From NCBI GenBank assembly GCA_947652115.1, contig OX393563.1:28049469-28113468 (forward strand): 64,000 nt of DNA, written 5' to 3'. The position numbers were made by a program, and so were the translations under genes. The notes beneath the pieces were generated by a model. The model had not been told where the DNA came from and did not search any database. It saw nothing but the letters and a program-made list of their open reading frames with translations. Positions 44,600 through 54,800 of the stretch are shown piece after piece (the stretch's first letter is position 1; each line of letters opens with the position of its first letter). The stretch is from Blastomussa wellsi (taxonomy: Eukaryota > Cnidaria > Anthozoa > Scleractinia > Plerogyridae).

Positions 44600-47060
44600 A
44601 AGTCATAACATAATCATTTATCCAAGATGGGGGCTGGGAGGGTGGGGGTGTGGCGTGCTCCCTGACTGGGATCGGTCTGGTTTTGTTTCCCTGGGGCTAA
44701 GTGCCGTCCTCGTGGTGTTCCCCGGCAATCGCATATGTACGGATTGTACCGAGATTCTGCAGGTGTGGGTGCCCCCAATGCGCAAGACGATGGTTGGACA
44801 TTTTGGGGCAACAATGCTCCTAATCCAGATTGTGAGGTATCACACTGTTTGTGACTTCTTACTTCAAAATGTAGTACCGAAGTACTGGTGTAGTGGTGAC
44901 GGCTTTCTTTAATGTGCCCAACGCTATCTGTTGGGGACTTTCCCAGGTCCAATCCACGTCGTTTTGAGTCAACTCTCCCAGTGACTTCATTATATCTGAG
45001 AGATGTGGCAAGAGCTTCCTCAGGTACTTTGTTAGGCCTACCAGCCTATGTACTCCAGCTTTGTCTCTGGGCGCAGTCATCTCAATTATGGCTCTGCCTT
45101 TGGCTGGATCTACGCATAAACCATCATCTGTGGCTATGTGCCCAATGAGCGGTACCTCCTTCTTCTTCTAGGACGACCCTTTGGTCGAATGGAGGAATGT
45201 CAGAAGTTCTTGTCGTGGTCGTGAACGGCTTATAGATGAGTGTGTCCAAATCCAACAATCACAATGTCATCTGCGATGACCTCCACCCCATGCAGACCCT
45301 CGATAAGTTGGAATACTTCGGGGTCCGAGCTGATTCCAAGAGGCATTGTTTTGAAACGGAAACGCCCAAACGGTGTTTGAAATGTGGTGAGGTATGATGA
45401 TTTATTGTCCAACACAACGTACCAGAAGCCACTTCGAACATCTAATTTCGTGAAGACTTTACACCATGAAGGCGTGTAGCGACGTACTCGATGGTGGGGA
45501 GAGGGTAATGTTCACGAAGGATTGCCCGATTCAAGCCCTTCGGATCCAGGCAAATTGGTAACGTGCTATTTGCCTTGTGGACTAGAACCATTGAGCTGCC
45601 CCATGCTGTAGTGATGGTCACGGTTTCAATGATGTCTTGCTGCTGAAGGTCATGTAACGTTTCTTTGAGTTTGTCTCTCAATGCGACTGGGACCCGGCGG
45701 GGTGCGTTCTGTACTGGGTCTACGTCAGTATCGATTCTGATGCGATATTAACCTTCCATTTTGCCAACGTTAGCTCTGACAACTTTTGGATACCTTCGGA
45801 GTAGGTCATCTTTGGAGAGAAGAGAGTGGTGTGATATCTCGCCCCTTGTGCTGTCTAAATTGTAAACTGGAAAACTCCCAGTGCTAGGTTTATACTTTAA
45901 GATTTTCATTCCAATAAATGCTTCTCAAGAGCGCTCGCATTTCGGTACTGTCCATTAGTTTACAGTCGAGAAGACACTGGTAGTCACCACGAGCGACGTG
46001 CATTTGAAGTTGGCCTACTGCAGGAATTTTCGAGCCCCCATACGCTACGATCGCTGGCTGATATTGCTTGACATGCTTGAGGCTGACGTCTTTGCATGGT
46101 CGCTTTCTTGTAAAGGTGTGCGGGAATGACGTTGCATTGAGCGCCAGTGTCTGGTCGGAAGCGTAGAAACTTCCCAGACCTCAGCTTGAGAGTTACTTGT
46201 TGCGAATGATCGAGCAGAACTGCAGCGATATCGGAGATGCTATTCATTTCGTCACACTCGGTTCCTTGCGTTTCCTCGAGTTGCACGACTCTTACTGTTT
46301 GGCTGATTCTGTTTCGATCGACCCATGCTCGCTCCTACACAAGGCTGCAAAATGATTGTCCACAAATAGAGCACGTACTTATATATGCTGGACAGATTTA
46401 TCCCTTCTTCACGTGTATGTGTTTTCCATAGTTCCCGCATTCCTTTATAGCCCACTTTGGAAAATACCATAATACTCTCTGTTTGTCCCCAAAATTTTGC
46501 ATAAGTATTGTTTCCAGTTTCTCTTGGGACTCACAATGGTCCCAAGAGAAAACAAAAAACAATGCTTATGCAAAATATTGGGGGACAAACAACGAGTATT
46601 ATGGCATTTTCCGAAGTGGCCTATGGTGGCATTATTTCCTTCTTGGGTTGACTGAAACCTGAAGCCATTTCTATCGTTGCTTGCACGACGTTCTCTCTTG
46701 CTCGGTTGATTTACGGCGTTCAATTGTTTTTTTGGGGACTTTCTTATACAATTTCCGTAGGACTATCCCGATTCTTGCACCCTGCGGTTGAATCTGTAAC
46801 GCTCGGTTCAATTTTTTGCGGCTTGCAGTACGTGGCGAACTTCTTCACGATTTTCTCGTTGTCGCCCTCGCTGTTGCAACATTTACGTTCTCGTCCTTTC
46901 CGCTCAGCTATGTAGCTAAAGCATGATTTCTCCATGCCAGTTCGAATTTCGTCCATTTCTCGGCTGCGTTCGTTCGCATCGCTAGCGGTGGAGGCGGCGG
47001 TAAATGGGATGTCGCCATTCTTTTGTCTTCTGAGTCTGTGTTGACAAACGTTCCACAAAG
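44600..47060 (-). pseudogene. decayed Ty3/Gypsy retrotransposon (gag-pol remnant)
   Basis: Read on the minus strand, fragments appear in Gypsy order. Gag: EGDNEKIVKKFATYCKPQK near 46800-46870, NAVNQPSKRERR near 46690-46720. Next come degenerate zinc-knuckle-like Cys residues (46330-46450), an aspartic protease (FRPDTGAQCNVIP, about 46100-46180), and reverse transcriptase (45442-45681 with HYPLPTIEYV; 45230-45415 with TTFQTPFGRFRFKTMPLGIS and IADDIVIVGF). RT-RNase H connection (VHRLVGLTKYLRKLLPHLSD, near 45000-45050) and RNase H (SQSGLGALLPQN, near 44780-44850) complete it. Frames change and stop many times, so it is inactive. A palindromic MITE is nested in it and no LTRs are recognised. Confidence 0.85.
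46445..46625. mobile_element. palindromic MITE nested in the decayed Gypsy
   Basis: A near-perfect inverted repeat with arms of about 80-85 bp and a short loop around 46530-46540. The outer ends read TATAGCCCACTTTGGAAAAT and, in reverse complement, CATAGGCCACTTCGGAAAAT; the centre is CTCTTGGGAC ... GTCCCAAGAG. The symmetry identifies a foldback-type miniature transposon. It separates gag-like from zinc-knuckle-like sequence, so it inserted after the retroelement. Confidence 0.85.
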
Positions 47061-47140
47061 GTATCTGACGAGAGTATTATCCCTGCGCTGCTTTGAATAA
47101 GAGCGTTTAGAATTGACTTATTCTATAAAAATCCAAAACC

Positions 47141-47221
47141 CGAAAGTCACACAACGGGAAAGCCCACTGCATAACACGAATTACAGTGATCAAGTGACAA
47201 TCATGAGGCATCTCGACACAG
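47141..47221 (+). repeat. ~80-bp direct repeat, copy 2
   Basis: Partner of 44393-44470 in the same orientation, located just beyond the gag end of the decayed Gypsy element. Confidence 0.8.
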
Positions 47222-48251
47222 ATGGTTTCCGCTTTGTACTAAAGCGAGGAGATCTCGTGTTGTTGCGAAAAGTATTTATTGTTGTGATATATACGGTGAA
47301 GAAATTGTATGGGGTGTTGGTGGTTTTTCACTTTGTTTAAGAGAGGGTTTTTTTCTGATTTTTTTCTGGTTGCCGCGGGTCTTAAACGCGCATTTTTACG
47401 GAGATTCCGCTTGCTAACGGGGATAATTTCTCGAGCAAGGTAGCCCGAGGTACGTTTCCGGTGAATTCTTCTTTTTATTATTTTTCGTGTCGCAATTGGC
47501 GATGCACGCATGCGTAGTACGAGCACAGAAAGCTTTAGGGAGTAGTAGAAAGGCCTAGTTTTGTTCTCCTTTTAATACGATCAAAAGACAAATTCATTGA
47601 AGGATTCAAATCTAAAGAATACTCGGTCGCGGAGGAAATGTCGACGTCGAGATCTCTTAAAATGTGGTAACCTGCGAGCAGGCTCTGGCATGTGTGTTTT
47701 CGCGCGCCGCTCTCTCGCTTTTTATTTTGTCACGCGAGCGAGTTTGCGAACGACGTAACTGTTCTTTCTTTCAAGTCTGAAGATGGTTTGTCAAGCAAGA
47801 AATTTACACGACTGGAAATCATGGAAATTTACGTTAGTCCCAACTTCGAACTTCAGATGGAGTTTTGAGGACTTGCAAGATCGCTACGAGCTGGTAAATG
47901 TTATTATTTATGATAGATGTTGATTTGCTTCACATTAACTGTTGAACTGATCAACTCACATCTGAAATAATTCAACATACAAAGCTGAATACATTTTAAA
48001 TTTGCTCGATAGCATTTGTAGACACCACTCGCTCAAATTACTTGTACAGTTTCATGGACAAATGAAATTCTAAAGTTTATTGTTGCTAACAGGAAATGTA
48101 GTCCTTTAATTCAGTCGGTGATAGTTTTTCTTTGAGAAATTTGGAAAAAAAGGCTTGAAATTAATAATTATTTGATCCTGGTATTTATTGACAAGTCAAA
48201 AGAAGCGTGTAAATATACTCAATGAGCAACTGTCTGTGAAATCACATTGAG
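47222..48251. other. non-coding; one possible orphan first exon
   Basis: No established gene. A palindromic motif CCTGCGAGCAGGCTC near 47671-47685 probably belongs to a dispersed repeat. An ATG at 47783 opens 37 codons that end at a good donor (CTG/GTAAATG, GT at 47894), which could be an exon of an unseen gene, but no partner exon is recognised before the next retroelement. The rest is AT-rich. Confidence 0.4.
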
Positions 48252-48426
48252 TGTAACGATGTAATGCTTTATCTATTTACTTCCGGTAACCCAACGGGGA
48301 CAATGCTTTCCAGTTTTACGTATGTGTGTTAGTCTTGAGGATTGTCGATTAAACACAAAGGTTTATCACCTGAACTTCATCTTGTTTTACTGCTACCCTT
48401 CTTCAACATTACGAACCAACGTTACA
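48252..48426 (+). repeat. 5' LTR
   Basis: 175 bp from TGTAACGATG to ...CGTTACA. The first 36 bp are identical to the 3' LTR, after which the sequences no longer align clearly. The right boundary is set by the terminal GTTACA and the primer-binding site that follows directly. Confidence 0.7.
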
Positions 48427-48441
48427 TGGTGTCAGAACCGG
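48427..48441 (+). other. tRNA primer-binding site
   Basis: TGGTGTCAGAACCGG starts directly after the LTR. It is complementary to a tRNA 3' end of the form ...CTGACACCA, as in Leu-type tRNAs. Confidence 0.7.
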
Positions 48442-48502
48442 CGAATTCTTGTATTTCTTCTTAAGAAATCAACTGTTGTGAGCCGTCGAAAAGAACCTCA
48501 CG

Positions 48503-49354
48503 ATGCCTTTCGATCCGCCTGGACAACAACAACAACCTCAATTCATCCATGTTGGCACGACTTTGCCGTTGCCGTCGGCTTTGCAGCTCAAGGGTAACAC
48601 CTCAGTGAATTGGAAGCGATTTCGGGCGGCGTGGGACAACTATGAGATTGCATCTCGTCTCAAAACTCAGAATAAAGAATTTAGAATAGCCACACTGCTC
48701 ACTTGCATCGGGCAAGAAGCGCTCGGTATTTTCGATGGTTTGGCGATCGAAGACGAGTCGCACAAAAAAGATATTGATATCGTCCTTCAGAAATTGGAAG
48801 AATTCTGCGTTGGCAATAAGAATGAGATCTACGAAAGGTACTTATTCAACAAACGGGATCAAGCTGCTGACGAATCCATCGACACTTACGTAGCTGCACT
48901 TCGATCACTCGCGAAAACATGTAATTATGGCGCTCTCACTGATAACCTGATCAGAGATCGTATGGTCGTTGGTATTTTGGATAAAGGAATCCGAAAGAAA
49001 CTTCTTCAGGAAAGCAAACTAACCCTTCAAAGTTGCATTGATATTTGTCGAGCAAATGAGTGTACGAAGCAACAGCTGCAGAAAATGGATCAACCAGAAG
49101 AGGTCAATGCTTTGGATAAGAAGAAAACACCGAGAGATGATCGTAGAAATTCTAAACGCGATCCCCCAACTGTTAAACCACCTCAACTGATCAAGTGCAA
49201 ATTCTGTGGAAAGAAGCACGAAGAGAAAAAAGAGAAATGTCCGGCATGGGGCAAGACGTGTGACAAATGTGGCGCGAAAAATCACTTCTCAATTGTTTGT
49301 AAACAACGCTCGTCACCGAGTCGCAGGAAACCGAAGGAAAAGCCAAGTGATTGA
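48503..49354 (+). CDS. gag: Gypsy Gag with two zinc knuckles
   Basis: 283 residues, intact. The capsid-like part (WKRFRAAWDNYEIAS ... TLLTCIGQEALGIFDGL ... NLIRDRMVVGI) occupies ~36-160 and would assemble the cytoplasmic particle. The nucleocapsid end has two Cys/His knuckles: C232-C235-H239-C246 and C253-C256-H261-C266 (CDKCGAKNHFSIVC), which bind RNA. The ATG at 48503 opens the frame 76 bp after the primer site. The stop is TGA 49352-49354; pol-like sequence continues in the same frame beyond it. Confidence 0.9.
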   Translation: MPFDPPGQQQQPQFIHVGTTLPLPSALQLKGNTSVNWKRFRAAWDNYEIASRLKTQNKEFRIATLLTCIGQEALGIFDGLAIEDESHKKDIDIVLQKLEEFCVGNKNEIYERYLFNKRDQAADESIDTYVAALRSLAKTCNYGALTDNLIRDRMVVGILDKGIRKKLLQESKLTLQSCIDICRANECTKQQLQKMDQPEEVNALDKKKTPRDDRRNSKRDPPTVKPPQLIKCKFCGKKHEEKKEKCPAWGKTCDKCGAKNHFSIVCKQRSSPSRRKPKEKPSD

Positions 49355-52300
49355 CAACAGAGATCAAAAGTAAATATGGTCTGTGGAGACGAAGAAAGCG
49401 ACAGCGATGATTACTGCTTAATGGTCGAATCCGTCAATTCTGTGTATCAGAAAGAGTCTTCAAAGAAAATATTCGCTACCATGGTTTTGAAGGAAACCTC
49501 AGTCAAATTTCAGCTAGATAGTGGCGCAACCGTAAATATCTTGCCAGTTGAAATCGATAAGGAAGTCCAAAAGGATCCTGAACTGAAACACTTGAAGAAT
49601 ACAAAAACTACTCTGGTTATGTTCAACAACTCTGAGCTCAAGCCTCTAGGAACTGTGCAACTGCAGACACGCAATCCCAAGAATGGTGAGTCATATCTTG
49701 TTGAGTACACAGTGGTTTCAAATGGACTCAAAGCACTTCTGGGTGTACAGTCCATACAGCAATTTAGCCTTATGTCAGTCAATGTTGACAACATTTATGT
49801 GTGTGTATCTGGTGACACTTCAACTTTCCCCACTCTCCTCGCAGACTACAAAGATGTTTTTGTGGGACAGGGAAAGTTAGAAGAGAAGCTTCACCTTACA
49901 GTAAATAAGTCTGTTGCACCTGTGGTTTTGCCTGTGAGAAAGGGACCTATAGCTATGAAGGAACCTCTTAAGAAAGAGATTGACCGCCTTCTGGGTCAAA
50001 ACATTCTCCAGCCAGTTGATACGCCAACCGATTGGGTATCATCGATTTTTGTCGTAATGAAGAGTAATGGTAAAATTCGACTTTGCATCAACCCAAAGCC
50101 TCTGAACCAGGCACTAAAAAGAAACCACTGCCCACTTCCTGTAATTGATGACCTGCTACCAGAGTTGTCTTTAGTATTGTAGATGCCAAGAATGGGTTTT
50201 GGCACGTCCAGTTTGACACTGAAAGCAGCTTTCTTACCACTTTTGGCACACCATGGGGCCGGTACCGTTGGACCAGAATGCCATTCGGTATTTCACCAGC
50301 ACCAGAAGAATTCCAGCGGCGCGTTGACACTGCCCTAGCAAGGGGTTGTACCTATCTTTGATGACATCCTGATCTTTGGAGTTGGAGAAACTAAAGCAGA
50401 AGCAGTTGAAAACCATGACCAGCACCTCACAGCTCTGTTAGAAAGGTGCAGGAACAAAGGCATCAAGTTGAATAAAGAGAAATGCAAGTTCCGCCTTTCA
50501 GAAGTTCCATTTATGGGACATGTCATATATAATGAAGGGCTGAAGCCTGATCCAGCAAAGATCCAAGGTGTTAAAGAAATGCCTACCCCACAGAGTAAAC
50601 AAGATGTAAAGAGGCTCCTTGGTATGGTGAACTACTTACAGAAATTTGCTCCAAATCTCTCTGAGGCAACAGCACCAATGAGGGAACTTCTCAAGCAAGA
50701 GAATCAGTTCCTGTGGGACGAAGAAGTTCAAGGTCGCAGTTTTAAGCGAGGCAAGCAACTGATCTCAGAGTCTCCAGTACTGAAGTACTTCGACCCCAAA
50801 GGAGACACAGAACTGCAGTGCGACGCCTCTGAGAAGGGTCTGGGTGCATGCCTTATGCAAAATGGTCAGCCAGTTGGCTACGCCTCAAGGTCAATGACCT
50901 CTGCAGAAACAAACTATGTGCAAATGGAGAAAGAAGTTCTTGCCATTGTATTTGGAGTTGAACGTTTCGAGCAGTATGTTCAAGGAAGACCAGTCAAGAT
51001 TGAAACAGACCACAAGCCTCTTGAGAGTATCTTTAAGAAGAGCCTTATCAGCGCACCAAAGCTTGTACAGCGCATGATGCTACGACTCCAGAAGTATGAC
51101 CTTAAAGTTACCTACAAGAAAGGATCTGAGATGTATTTGGCAGATACACTCAGCAGAGCCTATGCCCAATCATGTATGTCTGAAGATACAAGAGGAGATG
51201 TTCAGAACGATATAGAGAGTATCAATATGGTCCAGTACCTACCTGTTTCTGAGTGGACACAGAATGTGATTCGCACAGCTACAGAATCAGACCCGGTCAT
51301 GAAAGCACTCAAGACCACCATAAGAGAAGGTTGGCCAGAGAAGAAAGACCTCCTACCACACAGAGTTAAAGATTACTTCCCCTTTCGAGAAGAATGGACA
51401 CTTCAGAATGGATTGGTTTTCAAAGGAGAACGCTCAGTTGTACCTGAAAGTGCAAGAGAAGAAATGAAGGCTAGGATTCATGCAAGCCACATTGGAATCC
51501 AAGGCTGCTTACGCAGGGCAAGAGAAGTTCTCTATTGGCCTGGCATGAACAAAGACATTGAAGACTGCATTGCTCAGTGCACTGTGTGCAATAGTCAGCC
51601 AAAAGAGCAAACCAAAGAACCAATGATCTGCCATGAGATACCAACCCGACCGTGGGAAAAGATAGCAGTATACCTGTTCCAGCTGAACGGCAAAGATTAT
51701 TTGGTTACTGTGGACTACTACTCAAGCTTCTTTGAAGTAGACAGTCTAACAACAAAAACTGCTGATGAAGTCATTGGGAAGCTTAAAGCCCATCTAGCCA
51801 GACATGGCATACCAGACCAAGTTGTATCAGACAATGGACAGCCCTTTGCATCTGATAGTTTTCACCAGTTTGCTAGCACCTATGGCCTTGAACATGTCAC
51901 TAGTTCCCCTACCTATGCACAGTCAAACGGAAAAGTAGAGAATGCCATCAAAACAGCTGAATCACTACTAGATAAGGCAGCCAAATCCAAGAGTGATCCG
52001 TACCTGTCATTACTAGACTGGAGAAACACTACATCAGAAGCGCTTAACTCTTCACCTGCTCAGCGTCTGTTTGGCAGAAGGACAAAGACCCTCCTCCCAA
52101 CTTCAAACCAGTTGCTAAAGCCCAAAGTTCCAAAAGATGTCGAGGACAAGTTGAGAATAAAGAAGGCAAAGCAGGCAATGTACTACGACAGAGGTGCTAA
52201 AGAGTTGGACGAGTTAAACCCTGGGGACCTGGTTCGAATTCAGCCCCAACAGTCTAAGCTCCTGAAAAGAAAAGATTGGAAACTTGCACGAGTCGAAGGG

Positions 52301-52645
52301 AAAGTTGACATCAGATCTTACCAAGTCCGAACTGAAGACGGGCGAGTGTACAGAAGAAACAGGCGACATCTTAGGCGCACACGTGAAACAACGCGCAACA
52401 GAAGTCTTGAGGAAGTGCTGCCCCCAAGACCTAACCCAAGCTCTCCAAGTCCATCTTGTAATGTGCCAAAGTCATCCGCCACCCCTGGCACTAGTAAGCG
52501 TCAAAAGCTACAAGCAGCACCAGTGCAGAGGACCCCAGTCAAACAACCCTTACCTTCTGTACCCAGCAAGCAGGAAACTGCACCACCAGTGGTTACAACA
52601 CGAAGTGGACGAGCCGTTAGACCGCCTGTACGCTTTGCGGACTAA
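49355..52645 (+). pseudogene. pol: Gypsy Pol: protease, RT, RNase H, integrase (broken)
   Basis: In the Gag frame after the TGA, 49376-50182 holds an aspartic protease (LDSGATVNILP) and the first RT motifs (WVSSIFVVMKSNGKIRLCI). A frameshift near 50170 and another near 50340 separate the RT middle (TTFGTPWGRYRWTRMPFGIS; catalytic IFDDILIF near 50350-50375) from the rest. From 50468, 725 codons are open: RT thumb, RNase H (D119, QCDASEKGLGA), integrase zinc fingers H338-H341-C371-C374 and the core with D455 (VVSDNGQPF) and E491 (SNGKVENA). The first core Asp is replaced by Y402 (IAVYLFQLNGKDYLVTVDYY). The C-terminal tail ends in RSGRAVRPPVRF. Confidence 0.9.
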
Positions 52646-52763
52646 TAGTCACACAAGACTTTGCTAAGAGTAAATGGACGTGACAAAGCAGTTTTTTCTT
52701 ATTTCTCTATTTTCAGTTTGAATAGGACTTTGACTTGAGATAGTTATTTAATTTCTGTTTTGT

Positions 52764-52775
52764 AAGAAAGGGAGA
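52764..52775 (+). other. polypurine tract
   Basis: AAGAAAGGGAGA directly precedes the 3' LTR, where plus-strand DNA synthesis is primed. Confidence 0.75.
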
Positions 52776-52954
52776 TGTAACGATGTAATGCTTTATCTAT
52801 TTACTTCCGGTCCAAGTCTTACGCGAAGTACAATTCTAGTTCCCGCCTTGTAGGTCATGTGACTGCCATGTTTTCGGTTTTATGTACTTTCTTGCTTGGT
52901 GCAATAAAGTCAGTGTGTTCTGCAGACTCCGTTGTCTATCCGCCCATTGTTACA
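52776..52954 (+). repeat. 3' LTR
   Basis: 179 bp, TGTAACGATG...CCATTGTTACA, with a polyadenylation signal AATAAA at 52903-52908. Only the first 36 bp match the 5' LTR. Confidence 0.8.
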
Positions 52955-53299
52955 TACCCATTCACATTGAACGATGCTAACCGTACAAAAATTTACATAC
53001 CAAGCCATTCAAAAATTTGAACCCCAAAATTGGGGACAAACTTTTAGCTGGACAATAATTTAATCAGCACGGCGTAAACACAGACTACAGTGTATCTAAA
53101 ATTTTTTACCGCAAAGGTGTGGTTGCATATATGTGTGGTAACTAAGCTAGTTAAAGTAATGCATTGGAAGCTGTCAGTTCTGTGTGAACAGAAACACTGT
53201 TCTGCACTAACCTCAAGCTAAGGGTATGGAAATAATTACAGCAAAAACAATAATTCACGGAGAATATTGGATTATGGCCTGTGTGCAACGCCATAACGC
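52955..53299. other. non-coding spacer
   Basis: No gene. A short CCCCAAAATTGGGGACAAAC near 53022 recalls the inner part of the palindromic MITE at 46445-46625 and may be a remnant of that family. Confidence 0.4.
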
Positions 53300-53508
53300 C
53301 ACTTTATTGAAGAAAATGCACAAAACTTACACAGAATAGAAATTAAAACGTCAAATAAGTAAGCCGTGCCAGGGGGGCCAGAAAAAAACCTAACCTAAAC
53401 AACCCCGTGGGGAAAAAAACGGATAGGAAATCTGGGGCGAGCCAGGCACGACTTAAGTCCCCACCGAGACTGCTAATTAACTAAATTATTGAAATAAACA
53501 AACGAAAA

Positions 53509-54502
53509 CTAAAGAGAAATAGATTGAGCAACTTTAAAGCGATCACTAACAGTGTGTTTAATGTATCTGTTCTTTGAAGTGGCACATCTCGAGCCAGCAT
53601 GCATATCCAGCAGATCAGCGGAAACGCTCCTACATGCAGGATTTGAGGCGGCACCACACTTAATACGGTGCGTGCCGTAATGAGAAACGTCGTCTACAAA
53701 TGGCTTAACGTATTTTCTAAACTCGTCTCGAAGAGTCGAGCATGAAACACCTTTAGAAACATGGAAACATTCCTTGCACTTAGATTTAACGATCCGCCTA
53801 ACTAGAGGCGAGGAAGACTCACTAGATGAAGGAAAAAGCTTAAGTAAACTTTCGGTAATGGAAACTGGGCAAGTAGCCTTATGAGACCTTGCTAGAAAGG
53901 ACGTATGTCCCTCTCTATACTGATCATTTTTGCGTTTGGGAATGAAAACTGACATGTACTCGCCGCAAATAGAGACATCTTTAACTGACAAATTGCGAAT
54001 TTCGTCTATACGAAAAAACCCGGCAAAGCCAACCAAGAGGACGAACTACTTGAAATATAATGATCAGCGATCTTTAAAACCGTGTCAACGGATAAAGGCT
54101 CTTTGGGTTGAACAGGACAAGCAAGCTTCCTTCTTGCACCCTCTAAGGATGACTTAACAAGGGGGTGACTAGTAGGGCATTCTACGATACCGGCTACACT
54201 ATGACCCCACTTAATACCGTAAACAACTGACTCTATGGAAGATATCCCTGTGTTATTACGAACAGAAATAGCAGTAAGCTCACTAATAAAGAGCGCAATA
54301 CCCAACGGCTTTGCTGGAATAACTAGAACGCCAATCTTGGAATCTGCCCATTCACGCCATCTAATCCAACCAGATCTGTATTTTTGCACGGTGGAAGGAG
54401 ACTTGGACTCAAACTGTTAATGGAGAAGAGCTGGAACAAGCTTCCGCAGGGATGGGTCGGCCAACGGATTTGCTTCACGCCAAATCCCGGAATAAAGAAC
54501 AT
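53509..54502 (-). pseudogene. tyrosine recombinase, broken
   Basis: The N-terminal core-binding part lies in 54006-54502 (QKYRSGWIRWREWADSK) with a stop near 54419; the catalytic part lies in 53509-54036 after a frameshift. Catalytic features: first Arg in GFFRIDEI, box II GTHRIKCGAAS, where the family's HxxR second Arg is Lys, and the nucleophile Tyr in KNRYIKH. This enzyme would integrate the circular cDNA. The frameshift, the stop and the Arg-to-Lys change argue that it is dead. Confidence 0.8.
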
Positions 54503-54800
54503 CTGAAAAATGCAATAAAAGTAAGCAGGAAAAAGTAAAACGTTAAAATCATAATGCAGATAGAAAATGTAATAAAACAACTGTAGACCAAACTGGGTCC
54601 AAACTGACGATTCAAGTAGAGCAAATTGCACAAAGAAACGGACGCCAAACTTCGCGCCAATAAAACGCTGCCACATCAGACAAAAAATACACTGCCAAAT
54701 CAGGCATAAATACACTGCCAAATCAGGCAAAAATACACTGCCAAATCAGGCACAATAGCCAAAATAGGTAAAATGACAGGGGAAAAATGGGAAAGCTCAC
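54503..54800 (-). other. candidate spliceosomal intron between RNase H-side and recombinase exons
   Basis: Minus strand: donor TTTTAG/GTGAGC (GT at 54799-54800) and acceptor TTTTTCAG (AG at 54503-54504) bound 298 nt without retroelement protein similarity but with a TGCC(T)GATTTG(G)CAGTGTATTT-like short repeat near 54670-54750. Recombinase-like sequence begins just after the acceptor. Joining at these exact sites leaves the frame one base off, so a site is misplaced or the copy has decayed. Confidence 0.45.

Larger units (their letters stand above)
48252..52954 (+). mobile_element. Ty3/Gypsy LTR retrotransposon (damaged)
   Basis: A full-length layout: 5' LTR, tRNA primer site, gag, pol (protease, RT, RNase H, integrase), polypurine tract and 3' LTR, with TGTAAC...GTTACA termini. 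The coding region carries an in-frame TGA after gag, two frameshifts in RT and a missing catalytic Asp in integrase, so it is non-autonomous. The two LTRs are alike only in their first 36 bp. No clear target-site duplication is seen directly at the ends. Confidence 0.9.

Noticed and set aside
44544..44912. Plus-strand frame of 122 codons
   Set aside because: It overlaps, on the other strand, the degraded RNase H part of the Gypsy remnant and resembles no protein.
52965..52990. CACATTGA on both sides of the intact-layout Gypsy as a target-site duplication
   Set aside because: The word occurs at 48243-48250 and near 52972, but on the 3' side it is not adjacent to the LTR end, so it is probably coincidental.
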